Shown here: positions 1-11,916 of the stretch, one piece after another
Position numbering within the stretch: position 1 is the stretch's first letter
How the letters are laid out: every line of letters starts with the position of its first letter
DNA from: Coturnix japonica
Lineage: Eukaryota > Chordata > Aves > Galliformes > Phasianidae
Direction: 5' to 3'
DNA: 64,000 nt
Assembly: GCF_001577835.2 (NCBI RefSeq)
Contig: NC_029520.1
Location: 52,635,483-52,699,482 of the forward strand
Position numbers and translations under genes: made by a program
Notes under the pieces: generated by a model
Told to the model about the DNA's origin: nothing
Database searches by the model: none
Seen by the model: the letters and a program-made list of their open reading frames with translations, nothing else

Positions 1-13
1 TTATATGGGGAGG

Positions 14-356
14 TCATAGAATGGTTTGAGTTGGAAGGGACCCTTCAAAGCCATCTGGTCCGACTGCTCTGCAATATCCATGGACACCCACAGCTCCAGC
101 AGTGCTCACAGCCCATCCCCTGACCTTGGCTGTCTGCAGGGATGGGGCAGCACTGCCTCTCTAGGCAGCCCTTTCCAACGCATCACCACCCTTTTGGAGA
201 GGAAATGCTTCCTAATATCCAACCCGACCCTCCCCTGGCACAACTTGAGGCTGTCACCTCTCATCCTATAGTAGGGCCGACCCCCACCTCACCCCCACCA
301 CCTCCCGTAGAGAGCAATGAGGTCTCCCCTGCGCCTTCACATCTCCAGAAGAGGAG
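14..356 (-). mobile_element. CR1 LINE fragment
   Basis: Starts with tcatagaatggtttgagttgg, the reverse complement of a CR1 3' end, and runs into the CR1 body (atgcttcctaatatccaacc). 5'-truncated, moderately diverged. Confidence 0.5.
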
Positions 357-852
357 CATGCAGCACACGTGTGTCACCTGTCCCTTCACACGCTTCCAGT
401 GACAACAACAAAACACGTGTGCATTGTTAACAGCCCATTAAGATTCACTGGGAGCTGCCACTGCTCAGCTAGAGGCTGCTCTTGATGCCAAGCCAAATGA
501 TTTGAGTTCTTCGTCTCGGCGCTCATGTAAACAAACTGTCAGACATCCAGATGCAAGAATGGAGAAGTATTCATGGAGTGGAAGGGCTGATGGGGCTCGG
601 CGTATATTCATTTACTAATCTGATTGTCGTGCATAAATTAAATGGCAGTGTTAGAAGTGTATTCCCTGAGCCTGTGTTCTTCTGTATTAGTGTGGTGGTT
701 TTGCATCTTGGGTCACTGAGCAAACAGATGCTCACAGCGGTGAACTGAACCAAAGCCGGATGTGCACAGCCCGCTGTTTTCACACCTGTACGTCTCTAAA
801 AGCCCAATTTGAAGATTCCTATTGCAGAACGTCATTTGGGGGGGCATAGGGT
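357..852. other. Unique sequence
   Basis: Nothing recognised. Short open frames have no motif. Confidence 0.5.
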
Positions 853-1073
853 GATAGAATCACAGAGCTGAAGAATGGTGGGCTTGGAAGGGACCTTAAA
901 TCTCCCCATGTAGTGATTGCTGGCAGCCCCTGTGGGATGGTGGCCTTATCCCTGGAGCTGCCCGAGGCCACAAATGGGCCCTGCACAGAGCTGGGGGGCA
1001 CACAGCCCAAAGCAGGGGTAGGGCTGGGGGGCTTCGGGTCCCTTCCAACCCAACCATGCTGTGATTCTGTGAC
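853..1073. mobile_element. Two short CR1 3' ends in opposite orientation
   Basis: 853-905 is a minus-strand 3' end (gatagaatcacagagc ... ggaagggacct). About 930-1,073 is a plus-strand 3' end finishing ccttccaacccaaccatgct, then gtgattctgtga. Confidence 0.5.
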
Positions 1074-3548
1074 ACGATTCTCCATCAGCAGCTCTGTGCT
1101 GCCCACTGCAGACAGCAGCCCATCAGCAGGGCTGCAGCTCGCTGGCTTTGCCTCATCTCCAGAAGCACAAGGCCGTGCAGCGTAATGACTTGGTTTACAG
1201 CGGAAATCCAATTACTGCAGGGAAGCATTTCATTAGGGTGGATTTTCTCTGCTGGCCGCCGCACTCTGGGAGCTCGCTGGTGGTGTCGGCGCGGGGCCAG
1301 CTGCTCACACCAGGGCATGCGTGGCAGTGACGGGCTGTGCAAGGCAGTGTGTCATAGGCAGCGTGTCATGTTCTGGGCTCGGGCAGCTCACAGCCAGCTC
1401 GTGGTGCTGGGGCTTTCTAGGAATACCTCCTCAGACTGCTCACAATGCACACTCTCTGCTTAGAGTTTCTAGCAGCTCGCATCTGCTTTGAACTTGGTGA
1501 AACTGGTCTTTATAAATACAGAGTAGGTACAGCCCTAAACTCAGCAAGCACTGCATGAATAAGGGCTGGGAATGATCGATCATTATCACAGTGTATTTTG
1601 CTGCTGCAGAAGGCATGGTGGCAAGCAGTGTGCATGCAGCAGGCAGCAGATCCATGGGGCTGCAGTTGGGTGCTGCAATGCAACTCATCAGCAGTGAGAG
1701 GTTTAGGTCAAGAGCAGAGCTCACCTCCGTGGCAATGACAGATCACCTCCTCACTGCCACCACACTGCATTGCACCACCAAGGAAACGAAACGGTTTCTC
1801 TTGTGGAGTGTTGTATTGGCTGCTCAAAGCGGGCTGTTGTAGGCATGGGAGGAGAGCAGAAATACATGAAAATGAGAGACAACAGCGAGCGAGAGGGAAG
1901 AACGCTCTTTGTGGCCTCGTTTGATCAAAGCCCCCTCATTTCTCTGCCCTCTCCCTTAGGGCTCTGTATGGTTTCTGATTCACCCCAAGGACGTGGCGGT
2001 GGGCATGGTGGGGGTGGGTTGGGGTTGGACTCGGTGATCTCACAGGTCTTTTCCAACCTGAGAGATTCTGGTTGAAGAAAGCACTTGCAATGGCTGCAGT
2101 GAAGCTTCCTCATGCCTGCTTCCATCTCTCTCTTCCCTGTGTTAGCAGATGGAGCCCCACCAGAAGAGCACGCTTTGCTCTACAGCGCCTTTCTTAGCCC
2201 AGTTGCTACCATTGCTGCCTGCAGGTGAGCGAGGCACACGTTGCAGTGGAGTCCTGGGAAGAAGATTCTCTAATCAGCGTGGTTTGTCGCTTGGTTTCTC
2301 AATGACATTTTAAGGCAGAGGCAGGCAGGGACCTGTGGGTGAAGGAACATTTTGCATCAGCCTACACAGCATTTACAGCACCCATGGTAAGTAATGTGTG
2401 GGCACGGCGTACACAGCTCTTCCAAACAGCAATGCAGAGAACACCCTCCACAGAACAGAGGGCAGAGCTCTTATTATGGAATCATTGACTCAATTATTCC
2501 CTTAAAGCATACGAAAATCACTCCAGATTTGAATTGATTTGATTTTTTTTTCTGCAAAGGGATGAATAGATCCATACTTTGTTAGCATAAATAGGGCTCT
2601 ATTTGAATCAGCAGATAGAATGCTAGCTTGGCCAGCTCTTACCCAGCAGGCAGATTGGTGGAACCTCTTGGACCACCAGCCACAGTGAGAACAGAGAAGG
2701 GAAGAACATGACTCTAAAGGCACTGAAGTGTGGCTGCAGCACATGAAGAGCATCTGGATGCCAGGGGTTATGCAGAGAGTGGGACCACTTCCCTGTCTCC
2801 CCATGGCCCTCCTGGCCTCGGTATCGAGGGAAGATAACCTACCTAATCCCATAGAACCAAAGAGAATCATATTGTGACAACAATACTCTGGTTCCAGCCT
2901 CTCCCATTACAAAGGCATTTCCCGTAGTGACAGCACAGATATAGGCTCTGCTGACATCTCCCCTGCCTCATGATGTTCTAAAGAGGGAAACTGGGCCCAA
3001 CCTGGGATGTTCTCATTGACATATTTCATGGTGCCCTATGTCCGTGTTGCCAAATCAAGTCCTGTGCATGTAGTGTGTGCAGGAGCTCCTAAACCAGCAC
3101 AAGAATATCTGCACAGACCGTCCTCTTGCAAAAGAGGCACTGTGATAGAAAAATATCTTCATATCATTTTCCCTCGCATGCCTTTGGACACCCTTAGGCA
3201 GATTGCTGTGCTGGCCTCAGGGCAACAGGTTTCTTGTCATTAAAATGCAGCACATGAGTTTCAAGAAGCAAAATAGTCACTATCTACTGGATCCACGAGA
3301 AGCTTTCATATTGGTGCCAAACCACCAGGCTGTGAAGGATTTACATTCACATCTTATTGCAGCAAATCAATACCTGGAGGGCAGGAGATGGTCACGTTGA
3401 GCACGGCTCTGCAGTGGAGTGCACAATGTAATACTCAGCCCAGCTATCCCAGGCACATCCTGCCTGGAAGCTCCCTGAGATGTCCTGAGCCCCAACGTGA
3501 AGGCAATGAGGGGATGAAGCAAATCAGGGCTTCCAGTGGCCTTCAAGG
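1074..3548. other. Intergenic, mostly unique sequence
   Basis: No gene recognised. It contains one short plus-strand CR1 3' end at about 1,994-2,075 (ggttggactcggtgatctca ... ttttccaacctgag). Confidence 0.5.
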
Positions 3549-3674
3549 GAATCACAGAATCAAAGAATGACCTGGGTTGCAAAGGCCCACAGTGCTCATC
3601 CAGCTCCAACCCCCTGCTGTGTGCAGGGTCACCAACCAGCAGCCCAGGCTGCCCAGAGCCACATCCAGCCTGGC
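3549..3674 (-). mobile_element. CR1 fragment, young subfamily
   Basis: Begins atcacagaatcaaagaatga and contains the subfamily signature gggtcaccaaccagcagccc shared with the copies at 4,206, 23,492, 25,121, 44,274 and 44,441. Confidence 0.5.
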
Positions 3675-3789
3675 AAAGAGAAGGGAGGGGTGAAACCCTT
3701 ATGGGAGCAGAATCTCTTTGACACAGCATTTGGTACTAAAAAAGAGATAAGAGCTATTTCAGAACACTGCAAGAAAGCAGTTAAAGCAA

Positions 3790-4075
3790 ATGAATAAACA
3801 AGTGAGACAATATTAATTGTCTGAAACACAATCTGCTTGACTTTTGGTTTATAAAGATCTCTCCACTTTAGTTCCCATGGCAACTATTGCGCAAAACCAC
3901 ACTTTTCCTAATCATCTCCACCGAGTTTAAAGCAATTTTGTAATCCAATCAAATGTAAAGAAGAGAATTTGCTTTTGCATTGAGAGAACTGCTACCTAAT
4001 GAGCAAACAGTGTCTGGGAGAGGCCAGATTTACAATTACGACCCCAGAGAGACACTTAATTACTGAATAATTAGC
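3790..4075. promoter_or_regulatory. Enhancer-like AT-rich island with RFX X-box and C/EBP sites
   Basis: Low-repeat, AT-rich stretch between two CR1 copies. It holds GTTCCCATGGCAAC (3,871-3,884), one mismatch from the palindromic RFX X-box, followed two bases later by ATTGCGCAA (3,886-3,894), a full C/EBP site. Several TAATTA-type homeodomain cores follow (about 4,050-4,075). The close pairing of two high-information motifs is the main evidence. Conservation cannot be judged here. Confidence 0.5.
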
Positions 4076-4205
4076 TGCTACTGGAGTTTCTTGGCACAGA
4101 GAGGAACAGGTTTGTGGGTAGTGGCTGTGAGAGGGGCAGCTGTAATTCAGAGGTCTTCCAAGCAGTTTTCCAAGGTGAGAGCAGCAGACCTCGCTGTGCA
4201 TCGCA

Positions 4206-4434
4206 TTTAGGTTGGATCTTAGGAGGAAGTTTTTCCCCCAGAGGGTGGTGACGCACTGGAACAGGTTGCCCAAGGAGGCTGTGGATGCCCCATCCCTGCA
4301 GGCATTCAAGGCCAGGCTGGATGTGGCTCTGGGCAGCCTGGGCTGCTGGTTGGTGACCCTGCACACAGCAGGGGGTTGGAGCTGGATGAGCACTGTGGGC
4401 CTTTGCAACCCAGGCCATTCTAGGATTCTATGAT
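4206..4434 (+). mobile_element. CR1 fragment, young subfamily
   Basis: Runs from tttaggttggatcttagg to the 3' end ccattctaggattctatga. It differs from the copy at 23,539-23,768 at only a handful of positions over about 228 bases, so both inserted recently. Confidence 0.5.
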
Positions 4435-5179
4435 GCAAACTGCAGTCAGGAATGAATTGCATAACAGCAGAAGCTGAGCCAGTGCAACTCTTAGAATGAA
4501 GTTTTGGGGAACCCAAGCCCCAAAACACCACTCTGATACAGCTCAGGTGCTGGGGAGCAGAGGATGAGGCTGCCAGATGGGAAACTGCTTTCTAAGGGGG
4601 TTTCTCCCAGCACAGTCCCCTGTGGAGGTGGGTGATATTTGCTTATCATCCCCAGCTGTGCTCAATGTGAAAGCTGGTTTCCAGGCAGCAAATCCCACCT
4701 GGCCCTGGGACTTCACAGCACCCTCAGTGCAGATAGACAGGGTCAAATTATTTCCCCTTGGATGGAAGGTATTTCCATAGGAGGAAGCGCTGATGCATAG
4801 ACTGCTTTCCTGTAATGAAATTCAGAGCTGCAGAAAAGCAATTAGCTCTTGACTTTAATTCTTCAGATGCTGAAGCCCATAAAACCGCTCAGAGTGGCCA
4901 ATTTTCCCATAAGGCCAAAGCTCAGGAACAGCCAAATAAATTAAGCAGGATCAGTTTGTCTTCTTGCAGCAGCACAGAACGCAGCCCCAGGCTAGAAGTA
5001 ACTTTCAGGGTCAGCCTGCTTTCACCTTGGGCTCTGGGACAGTGACTGCGTGTCTCCTGACTCACACGAGCATCATCTCTCAGCATCTCATAAATGCAGA
5101 CACAGTAAATGAGGTCAGGGCTCTGATGTTGCACCTTGGCCAGGGACTTTAGGGTCGCTGTAACGAAGCGGCCTCAACT
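4435..5179. other. Unique intergenic sequence
   Basis: No gene or repeat recognised. Confidence 0.5.
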
Positions 5180-5193
5180 GCGCCCCCTTGTGG
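5180..5193 (-). promoter_or_regulatory. CTCF-like site
   Basis: GCGCCCCCTTGTGG on the plus strand, i.e. CCACAAGGGGGCGC on the minus strand, fits the CTCF core at all but one position of the usual CCASYAGRKGGCRS form. It lies about 160 bases before a minisatellite and 0.5 kb before the orphan promoter. Assignment is by motif only. Confidence 0.5.
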
Positions 5194-5248
5194 CCGAGAT
5201 GGGGAAGCACAGGGAAACAGCTCAGTAATCAATGGCACTAATTATGGC

Positions 5249-5340
5249 TCACAGAATTAGCACAGAATTATCAAGGTTGGAAAAGACCTAGAAGATCATC
5301 TAGTCCAACCATAGATCATCTAGTCCAACCATGGTTGGCT
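5249..5340 (-). mobile_element. CR1-like 3' fragment with a short internal duplication
   Basis: Reads cacagaattatcaaggttgg, then aaaagacctagaagatcatc; the phrase agatcatctagtccaaccat occurs twice in tandem. Confidence 0.5.
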
Positions 5341-5350
5341 CCTGAAGCGA

Positions 5351-5540
5351 CGGGGGAGGTATAGCCGTACAGCCATCCTTATGGGGGAGGTATAACCCTA
5401 CAGCCATCCTTATGGGGGAGGTATAACCCTACAGCCATCCTTATGGGGGAGGTACAACCTTACAGCCATCCATATGGGGGAGGTATAACCCTACAACCAT
5501 CCTTATGGGGGAGGTACAACCTTACAGCCATCCTTATGGG
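5351..5540. repeat. 31-bp minisatellite, six copies
   Basis: Unit close to gggggaggtataaccctaca plus gccatccttat, repeated six times with a few substitutions (tataaccc/tacaacct). The low divergence suggests recent expansion. It lies between the CTCF-like site and the orphan promoter. Confidence 0.5.
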
Positions 5541-5714
5541 GTCTGTGAGCCGTTTCCATAAGGAGCTCGGCTGCCTTTGAAATAAGAATCGTTTGTTTAG
5601 CTGCTCTAACAGGTACTACAGGCTGGTTTGCTCCACCAAGGCTGTAAGTGTGATATGAAATGATGGCACAGACCCCAGTGAGACACAGGGAAAGAAAGGA
5701 GCCCGCAAGACCCC

Positions 5715-5850
5715 ATCACAAACATGGCGGCCGCGCCGCCTATAGCAGCGACAGCGGAGCGCTGGCTCCTCATTGGCCAACAATATGGCCGACGAGCCCG
5801 CCCCTCCACATCACAGAGGAGGAGGAGGAAGATGGCGGCCGCTGGGGGGC
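5715..5850 (+). promoter_or_regulatory. Orphan CpG-rich promoter-like block with YY1 and CCAAT motifs
   Basis: Contains AACATGGCGGCCGC (5,721-5,734) and AAGATGGCGGC (5,829-5,839), both matching the YY1 consensus in the plus orientation, an inverted CCAAT box (ATTGG, 5,772-5,776) and a GC box (cccgcccctcc, about 5,797-5,807). YY1 sites of this type sit just downstream of start sites in TATA-less housekeeping promoters, so plus-strand transcription is expected. I could not identify a gene downstream. It could also be a distal alternative first exon of FRMD6 or a lncRNA promoter. Confidence 0.5.
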
Positions 5851-5934
5851 CCTGTAGCTCTGCTGTCCAGCTCAGCCTTAGCTGTGCTGCTGTGTGGGGT
5901 TGTTCCCCCCAGGGGTCGGTCTGCGCTTCTCTGT

Positions 5935-6080
5935 GTGGAACCCAAGGACTAACAGCCCTCACCAAAAGCCAGGCTGGGTTTGTACATGGGGACAGCAGTG
6001 TGTCATGTTCCCTGTGCCAACACAGTGTGCTCACATCGTATCATTACCCAGCATGGTCTGTGGGGCTGAAAACTGCACGT
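5935..6080. repeat. Dispersed repeat shared with 31,530-31,630
   Basis: Shares ccctcaccaaaagccaggct and attacccagcatg.tctgt with the segment at 31.5 kb, with an extra block of about 40 bases in the middle. Probably part of an old interspersed element; not assigned. Confidence 0.5.
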
Positions 6081-6092
6081 TATGTGGCCAAA

Positions 6093-6130
6093 ACTAATTA
6101 ACTAACTAATTAACTAACTAATTAACTAGT
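6093..6130. repeat. AACTAATT short tandem repeat
   Basis: Three to four copies of a 12-base taactaattaac unit. Confidence 0.5.
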
Positions 6131-8435
6131 AGCTGTTTCTAAAGTGTTACAGGCAAAGGTTGGTTAGGCTGAAAGGCTGCATCTGTTGTGGCTCTTGTAG
6201 GAAGCATCATGTTGTTACTTATCTTGCTTACAATGCTGACTGAATCTTCAGACTGCAGCTGATTTTCCTATTACCCCACGCCAAGATGTGCATGAAATAA
6301 CGAGCTTATGTTAGGGTTCATAGGTCTTCTATTGGAAATGTACAGTCCCAGCTCCTTCCTGCATATTGAAGCAGGCCCTGCTGGTGAGTGTCTGCTTCTG
6401 CAGCTCAGTCATTAGCAATTGATACCGTCTTAATGTTTAGAACTCTCTTTTCTTTTAAGGATAACACTTAACGCTAGTGTTCATAATAACAGGGAATTGT
6501 TGTAGCCAGCAGAATATACATGGCAGGTAGCCTGATCTTCTTTACTTGGGTGTAAATTGCAGCTAAACCCAACTGTCTGAGTATCAGTTCTTGTACGCTT
6601 TTTCAATAAGCTCATTCTTTGCTTTAGGAAGTGTCCATATTGCTTAATTAGTGATATCTTTAATAGAGTTCCACTTGTTGGGCCATAAACAACTTATGAA
6701 TTTCAGTTACTTTTGTACTTGCTGTGTCAGCAAGTTTAAGTCAAGGGATTTTGTCAAGGAATTGGTACTTATCCTGTGTGGAATATTGTACAGGGTGATG
6801 TCAGTTCTGGAGGCCCGTCATGTGAAATGGGTGCTTACTGAAGTCACAGAGGGAATAGAAGATAAAAAGAATCCAATACCAAAGGGTATCTTCACACACA
6901 CTGTTCTGCTTTGTTTCAGGATGAACAGTATGTCAGTGTGGATCAGGGTATGTGCTTCTATCGACGTGATGTCAATATGTATTTCAATATTTATTTCAAT
7001 ACTTATGGCACTCAGTCCTTCTTGAAATGATTCTCCTGCCTTTTGCCCTAACATCCCATGGCTATTTAACAGAAAGCATTGGAATGCAGGTTTGGGGCTC
7101 AAACACAATGTTGACAACTCTCTTCTCAGGACTGATACTGCATCTTGGAAGTGAAGCACTTGAAGCAGATTGGTTTGGTGGGTAAATCTTAATAAAAATG
7201 GGTATATAAATGGCCCCACTCCCTATACTTTTTACTCTCTGCATTCTCAATGTGCTTTTCGGGGCATGGGTTCTGACTGCTTTCCAGCCTGCTGTCCATC
7301 CTGAGAGCCTCGGATCCATGACTCGGGGGCACTGCAGGGGTTCTCTATAGCAGGAAAGCCAAACTGCAGCTGTTTCCATGGAAAATAAGAAATGCTGTAA
7401 CACTATAGTGAGTGAGTGAGCCATTTGTGATGATGGGCTGCTGTGAAAAGGCGAGTTTGAATAATTCCTTGGACTGAAGTTGCACTGAGATACTTGTGGT
7501 CTCTAGTTGGGACTGGCTTGGATATCTCATGGTTGTTTGAGTCATTTGAGTTAGATGGTTTTTATGGTTTGGGAAAGAGCTTCCATGCATACCACGCTTG
7601 GAGTGATGGCTGCCGGGTGGGGAGGGAAGTGTTCTTGTGTTGCAAAAAGAATGTGGGCCAGTTGACAAATGATGTTTCAAATGCAGTTCTTTGTAACTTC
7701 TTTGTGTTTGCTGAAAATCCTGCTGCATATGGATGCAAATCATCTCTGCTACAGACTGCTTCCTACCCTCATCCACCTACACGCAGTATATCAAACCCTA
7801 CCAGCCGTGGTGGCCAACCCCATTGCATTTATTTTGGAGTAGGAAGCTTCAATGAGGATTGGCTGAGTTCTGCAATGAAAGATCCTTGGCAGAGGGAACA
7901 AATAGACATAAGGCACACTCAGCAGCATAAGCCAGTGTTCAACTGCTGGCTTGTCTCAGCAGAGTGTGTGATTTGCCTCTGCTTCCTTGCTCTTTCCCCC
8001 ATCTCTTCCCTAACAGAGTGTCAGAACAGGGCAGTGCTGTGGCTGCTCTTGGTGCTTATACACTTAGCTGCACAAAGGCAGTGATATTCACTGCAGTTTC
8101 TCTCCAACAGGAACAAGGAATACATCTTGCCTGGGGAGTGAGTGAACACTCATACAAGCCCAGCCTCCCTCCTCTTCCACTCGATTTATTATGTATAACA
8201 GAAAGTAATAGCCAGTCCAAAGGGAAAACTGCTAAAAGTTGAGCTGAAATGAGTGATTAAAATAGTTGGGATTAGCTTCAAGAGAAACAAAGAAGAAGCT
8301 GCCTGGCAGTTTGTGTTTGCCAGCTTGTCAGTTAGCCATGGGCCTGCTTTTGGAACTGGCTGAGTTCCATTTGTGACAAAAATCAACAGGAAAGGGGAAA
8401 ACTCAAAGTGCTGCAGCACTGCTTCAGTGTCTGGA

Positions 8436-8441
8436 AATAAA
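8436..8441 (+). terminator. AATAAA hexamer, possible poly(A) signal of an unannotated transcript
   Basis: AATAAA in ctggaaataaaagaatgc, 2.6 kb after the orphan promoter. It is a candidate end of a transcript only if transcription occurs. Confidence 0.5.
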
Positions 8442-9610
8442 AGAATGCAACTCTGATAGTAATTTAAAGACTTTTTTACTTACTGATGAGAGAATGTGGC
8501 TGGTGATGCTGTCTTGCTTCCTTTTCTGGGTCTGGGTCTGTCTCACAGCACAGTGAGGCTGTCTGCCTTGTGGATGCCATTGCATGAGGTTTGTTCTGCA
8601 TTGGTGAGGCTCAGAACCATCACAAGCACAGTCACATCGATCTGTGCCATCCGACTCCTCGGGCTGTCCAACGCTGCTGACAAATCACAGCATGGATCTG
8701 TCTTGGAATCTGCCAAACAAAGAGAAAAACTCCAGGAGGCCAAGTGCTGTGTTTATATGGCCTGAATTCCATCGATGTGCTTTGTCAGATCACAGGGGAG
8801 AAGAGTCCTGAGCCCCCAGAAGTGCTGGCACAGAGAAATGGGCAGGATGTGAGCTGGATGTGGTCTTTGGGGCTGACAGCTGTGCTGCTGGAGGAGCTGG
8901 AGCAAAGTGAGCACAGTGGGGATGTGCTTGGCCTTGTCTTTTGGCTCTCAGGCAGGTGTGATACTGCTGCTCCATGGCAGCGAGGAAGGGCTGAGTGAAG
9001 CCTTCCCTTATCGCTGAGGTTGGCTGCTGTGTTCATGTGGGCTGTTCAGCCCCTCAGGCTTCCAGGAAAATGTCACAAGTTTCCCTTGTTGAATTTTCCT
9101 TGCTGTTTACTGGGCTGCAGAGCTCATTTCTTAGGTGACTGGAAAAGTGTCTTGGCTCTGAGTAACCATATCCTCCCCTCCATCTACTGGGCAGGAGCTG
9201 AGCTTTTGTTGGAGGTTTCTCTCTTTTCCTATGCAGAAATGAAATGAACGAGCCCTGCCGGGGTCTGCTGGGCCCTTGGGGAGGGCTGTTTGGCTCCGTG
9301 CTTTGCTGGAGCTCTGAGTGATGACTAAATCCACCCAGATCCCACTCGTTGTGCTGCAGAGACCTCGCTGGGCTGGAGGAGCACAGGGCCAGGTCGAAGG
9401 CATAATAAAACATCTTTTTTCCTTTAGGAACCGCTGACCAATTAACCCCTGGCTAGATTTATGTGGAGTGCGCGATATCCTGATGTCCTGTGGTCACTTC
9501 TGAAGACGCCTCATTTGTTTCCTGCTCACCCAGGAAATTCTGAGCCTTGGATGCTGCCATGACAGTGATTTCAGCTCCAAAACTGTGCAATTTGGGGCAG
9601 GAATCTGAGA

Positions 9611-9810
9611 GATCATGGGGCCATTCAGCTTGGGGAAGACCTCCAAGATCCCTGTCCCACCCTACCGTGTCCACTGCCCACATCCCTCAGTGCCACATCC
9701 CCACAGCTCTGAACACCCCCAGGGATGGTGAGCCCAGTGCTCCCCGGGCAGCTGTGCCACTGCAGCACCGCTCTTTATGAGAAGAAATTGATCCTAATAT
9801 CCAGCCTTGG
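9611..9810 (-). mobile_element. CR1 fragment
   Basis: Contains cctcagtgccacatccccac and gatcctaatatccagcc, typical of a minus-strand CR1 body; no clear 3' terminal repeat. Confidence 0.5.
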
Positions 9811-10002
9811 AGATGTACTTAAAGGTTGCTTGGACCAGTGTTATTCCTGGAGGAAATGTTTCTTCTGCAGCAAGACCAGAAATAATTTCATAGCTTAACA
9901 GAGCACGGCAAAAGCACGAAACAAACTAGTGTAAGTCATTTTAGTTGGGAGTTGATAGATGTGCATACAGTGGGTACAGGGCCAAGCTGTGCCACGTTAT
10001 GG

Positions 10003-10165
10003 TATCCCATCCCTGGTATGGTATCCCATCCCTGGAGGTGCTCAAGGCCAGGCTGGATGGGGCTCTGGGCACTCTGAGCTGGTGATACCCAATGCAGTGG
10101 TTGGTAAGCCCAGTTTGGATCCAGCTGATCTCAGAGGCCCCTTCCAATTCAACCATTCTCTGATC
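10003..10165 (+). mobile_element. CR1 fragment
   Basis: ccctggaggtgctcaaggcc through ccccttccaattcaaccatt. The phrase ggtatcccatccctgg is tandemly doubled at its start. Confidence 0.5.
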
Positions 10166-11451
10166 TCTGCACTGCTTTTCGTGCTGTGCATTGATTGCCC
10201 TTGGCCAGGGCCAGGCTGGGGAAGCAGCAGTCAGCTGGTGGCAGCAGAGCTGTGCAGTGTGTGCAAGCTGCTGGGAGAGCTGGGCTTGTCAGGGTTTTCT
10301 CCCTGCAGAGTGTGGGGCTTTGTGGCATGGAAAAGCCCGGGGAGAACTTAACGTCGGTGCTGCCCTTGGGCCAGGGGCTGCTGCACCCGGCTGCATCATC
10401 CCTTCCTTCCCTCTCCTCTCTGCCTCTCCCAGTCCTGACATGTATTCCTGCCCATCGGGCCCAGCCCACGTCTGTTGTTTCTGGCTGGATGTGCAGAAGC
10501 CGTTTATTTACAAATCTCTCCAGAATTGGCCTCTTTTGGTTCAAACTGATGCGGGGCGTTGCTTGAAGGAAAGCTGATTTTTGACAGTCAGCGTGAGGAT
10601 GGGAACAGATGGAGGCTGTGATGAATTAGGTATCAGTAAATGTTGTCCTCCTGCAAATCAGCTTGCTTTTCTCCATTAGCATAAGAAGCAGGAAAAGGGA
10701 TTTAATTTCTGCAGACGTTTCCCCTTAACCCACCTCTCCAGCTCAGAGATGCGGATTGCAGCGGACCAGCGAAGCGGCTCAGCTCCTTCCGCAGAGAAGC
10801 AGCAGCAGTTCCCAATCCATTGCTGGCACTTCTCCCTCCCTGGGGTGCGAGCTGAGCTCTCCTCCATGGGATGCTAAAACGAGAGCCTTCCTGGGGCCGT
10901 GAGTCATCTGCAGTGTGAGTTACTCGTTCTGCTTTGCTGAGAGCAGGAGAGATCCGAGCGGGGCCGCGCTTACGGCTGCTCCTCCATCACAGCCAACTCG
11001 GGGCAATGCAGGCAGCACAGATGTGGAGAGCGCGGCCGCACTGTGAATTATTGATAAAGGAATAACAGTGCTGGGAGATAATCTCTCTGGTGGAGTGCGG
11101 AGAGTAAATCTCTGCTGCACAGGGAGTGAATGTCCCCGTTAGGAGAGCTACTCCTAGGTTGGGAACAGCAGCAGCGGGAGGCTTTGCCTGAGTGCAAAGC
11201 ACAGAAACAGGCTCCGTGCAGCATTTCTGGGAAGGAGTTTGGCTGGGAGAGAGCCAGGTGTACCCTCAGACCTTGCTCTTCCTTTGGGAATGTCAAAATA
11301 TGCAGCTGAGCTGCAGGTCCTCCAGGAGAAGGTCAGTGAATCACTGCAAATGGAGCTGGCACCCCATTACCAGCAGCTTGCCTTTCTCCATGTGGACAGA
11401 CAGCTCTTGCCCAACGCAAAATGGGTGAGCAGGGATTCCCTTATTCATAGT
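10166..11451. other. Intergenic unique sequence, mildly CpG-rich at 10.9-11.05 kb
   Basis: No gene recognised. Modest CpG content (gagcggggccgcgcttacgg, gagcgcggccgc) without a promoter-like motif set. Confidence 0.5.
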
Positions 11452-11567
11452 CTCATAGAATTACAGAATGGTTTGAGTTGGAAGGAAGCTCTGAAGGCCA
11501 TCTGGTCCCACTCCCGTGGCCCCATCAGGTGCTCAGCCTGAGCTTGGCTGTCTGTGGGGATAGGAGC
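11452..11567 (-). mobile_element. CR1 fragment
   Basis: Begins ctcatagaattacagaatgg; same type as the copy at position 14. Confidence 0.5.
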
Positions 11568-11916
11568 ATCCTAACCCCGTGCATGCTGTGCCAGCCTGGC
11601 CCTATGTTTCCTGTCACACATACACACCTGCTGCTCCAGCTGCTGGGTGCCAGAGGCCACATCTCAGTTATTCTGCATGGCCCAGGGCAGGAAGCACGCA
11701 GGCAGGGTAGGGCTGGGTGAATGCCCCCAGTGAAAGCACCATCTGTGTCGCACACACCGCTTGCACCGACCTGATGCTGTCTGCTGCCCCAGCCTTGCTT
11801 TGCTGGCTGGCCATCTGCTTTCTGCAGGATGGGTTTGCACCATCTGTAGCATTGACAGGCCCCGTAAATTTCACAGAGAAATGGATGTCAGTGCTGGAGC
11901 TTAATTTTTCCCCATA

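Larger units (their letters stand above)
5851..9600. other. AT-richer unannotated stretch, possible unannotated transcript
   Basis: This follows the orphan promoter and has few repeats after 6.1 kb. It contains strong splice-like pairs around a 28-base segment (6,920-6,947: tttgtttcag / gtatgtg) and a 27-base segment (8,111-8,137: ctctccaacag / gtgagtg), and AATAAA at 8,436-8,441. A 196-codon open frame at 7,494-8,084 has no recognisable motif. I do not recognise a protein. A non-coding RNA, or nothing, are both possible. 8,500-9,600 shows nothing further. Confidence 0.5.
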
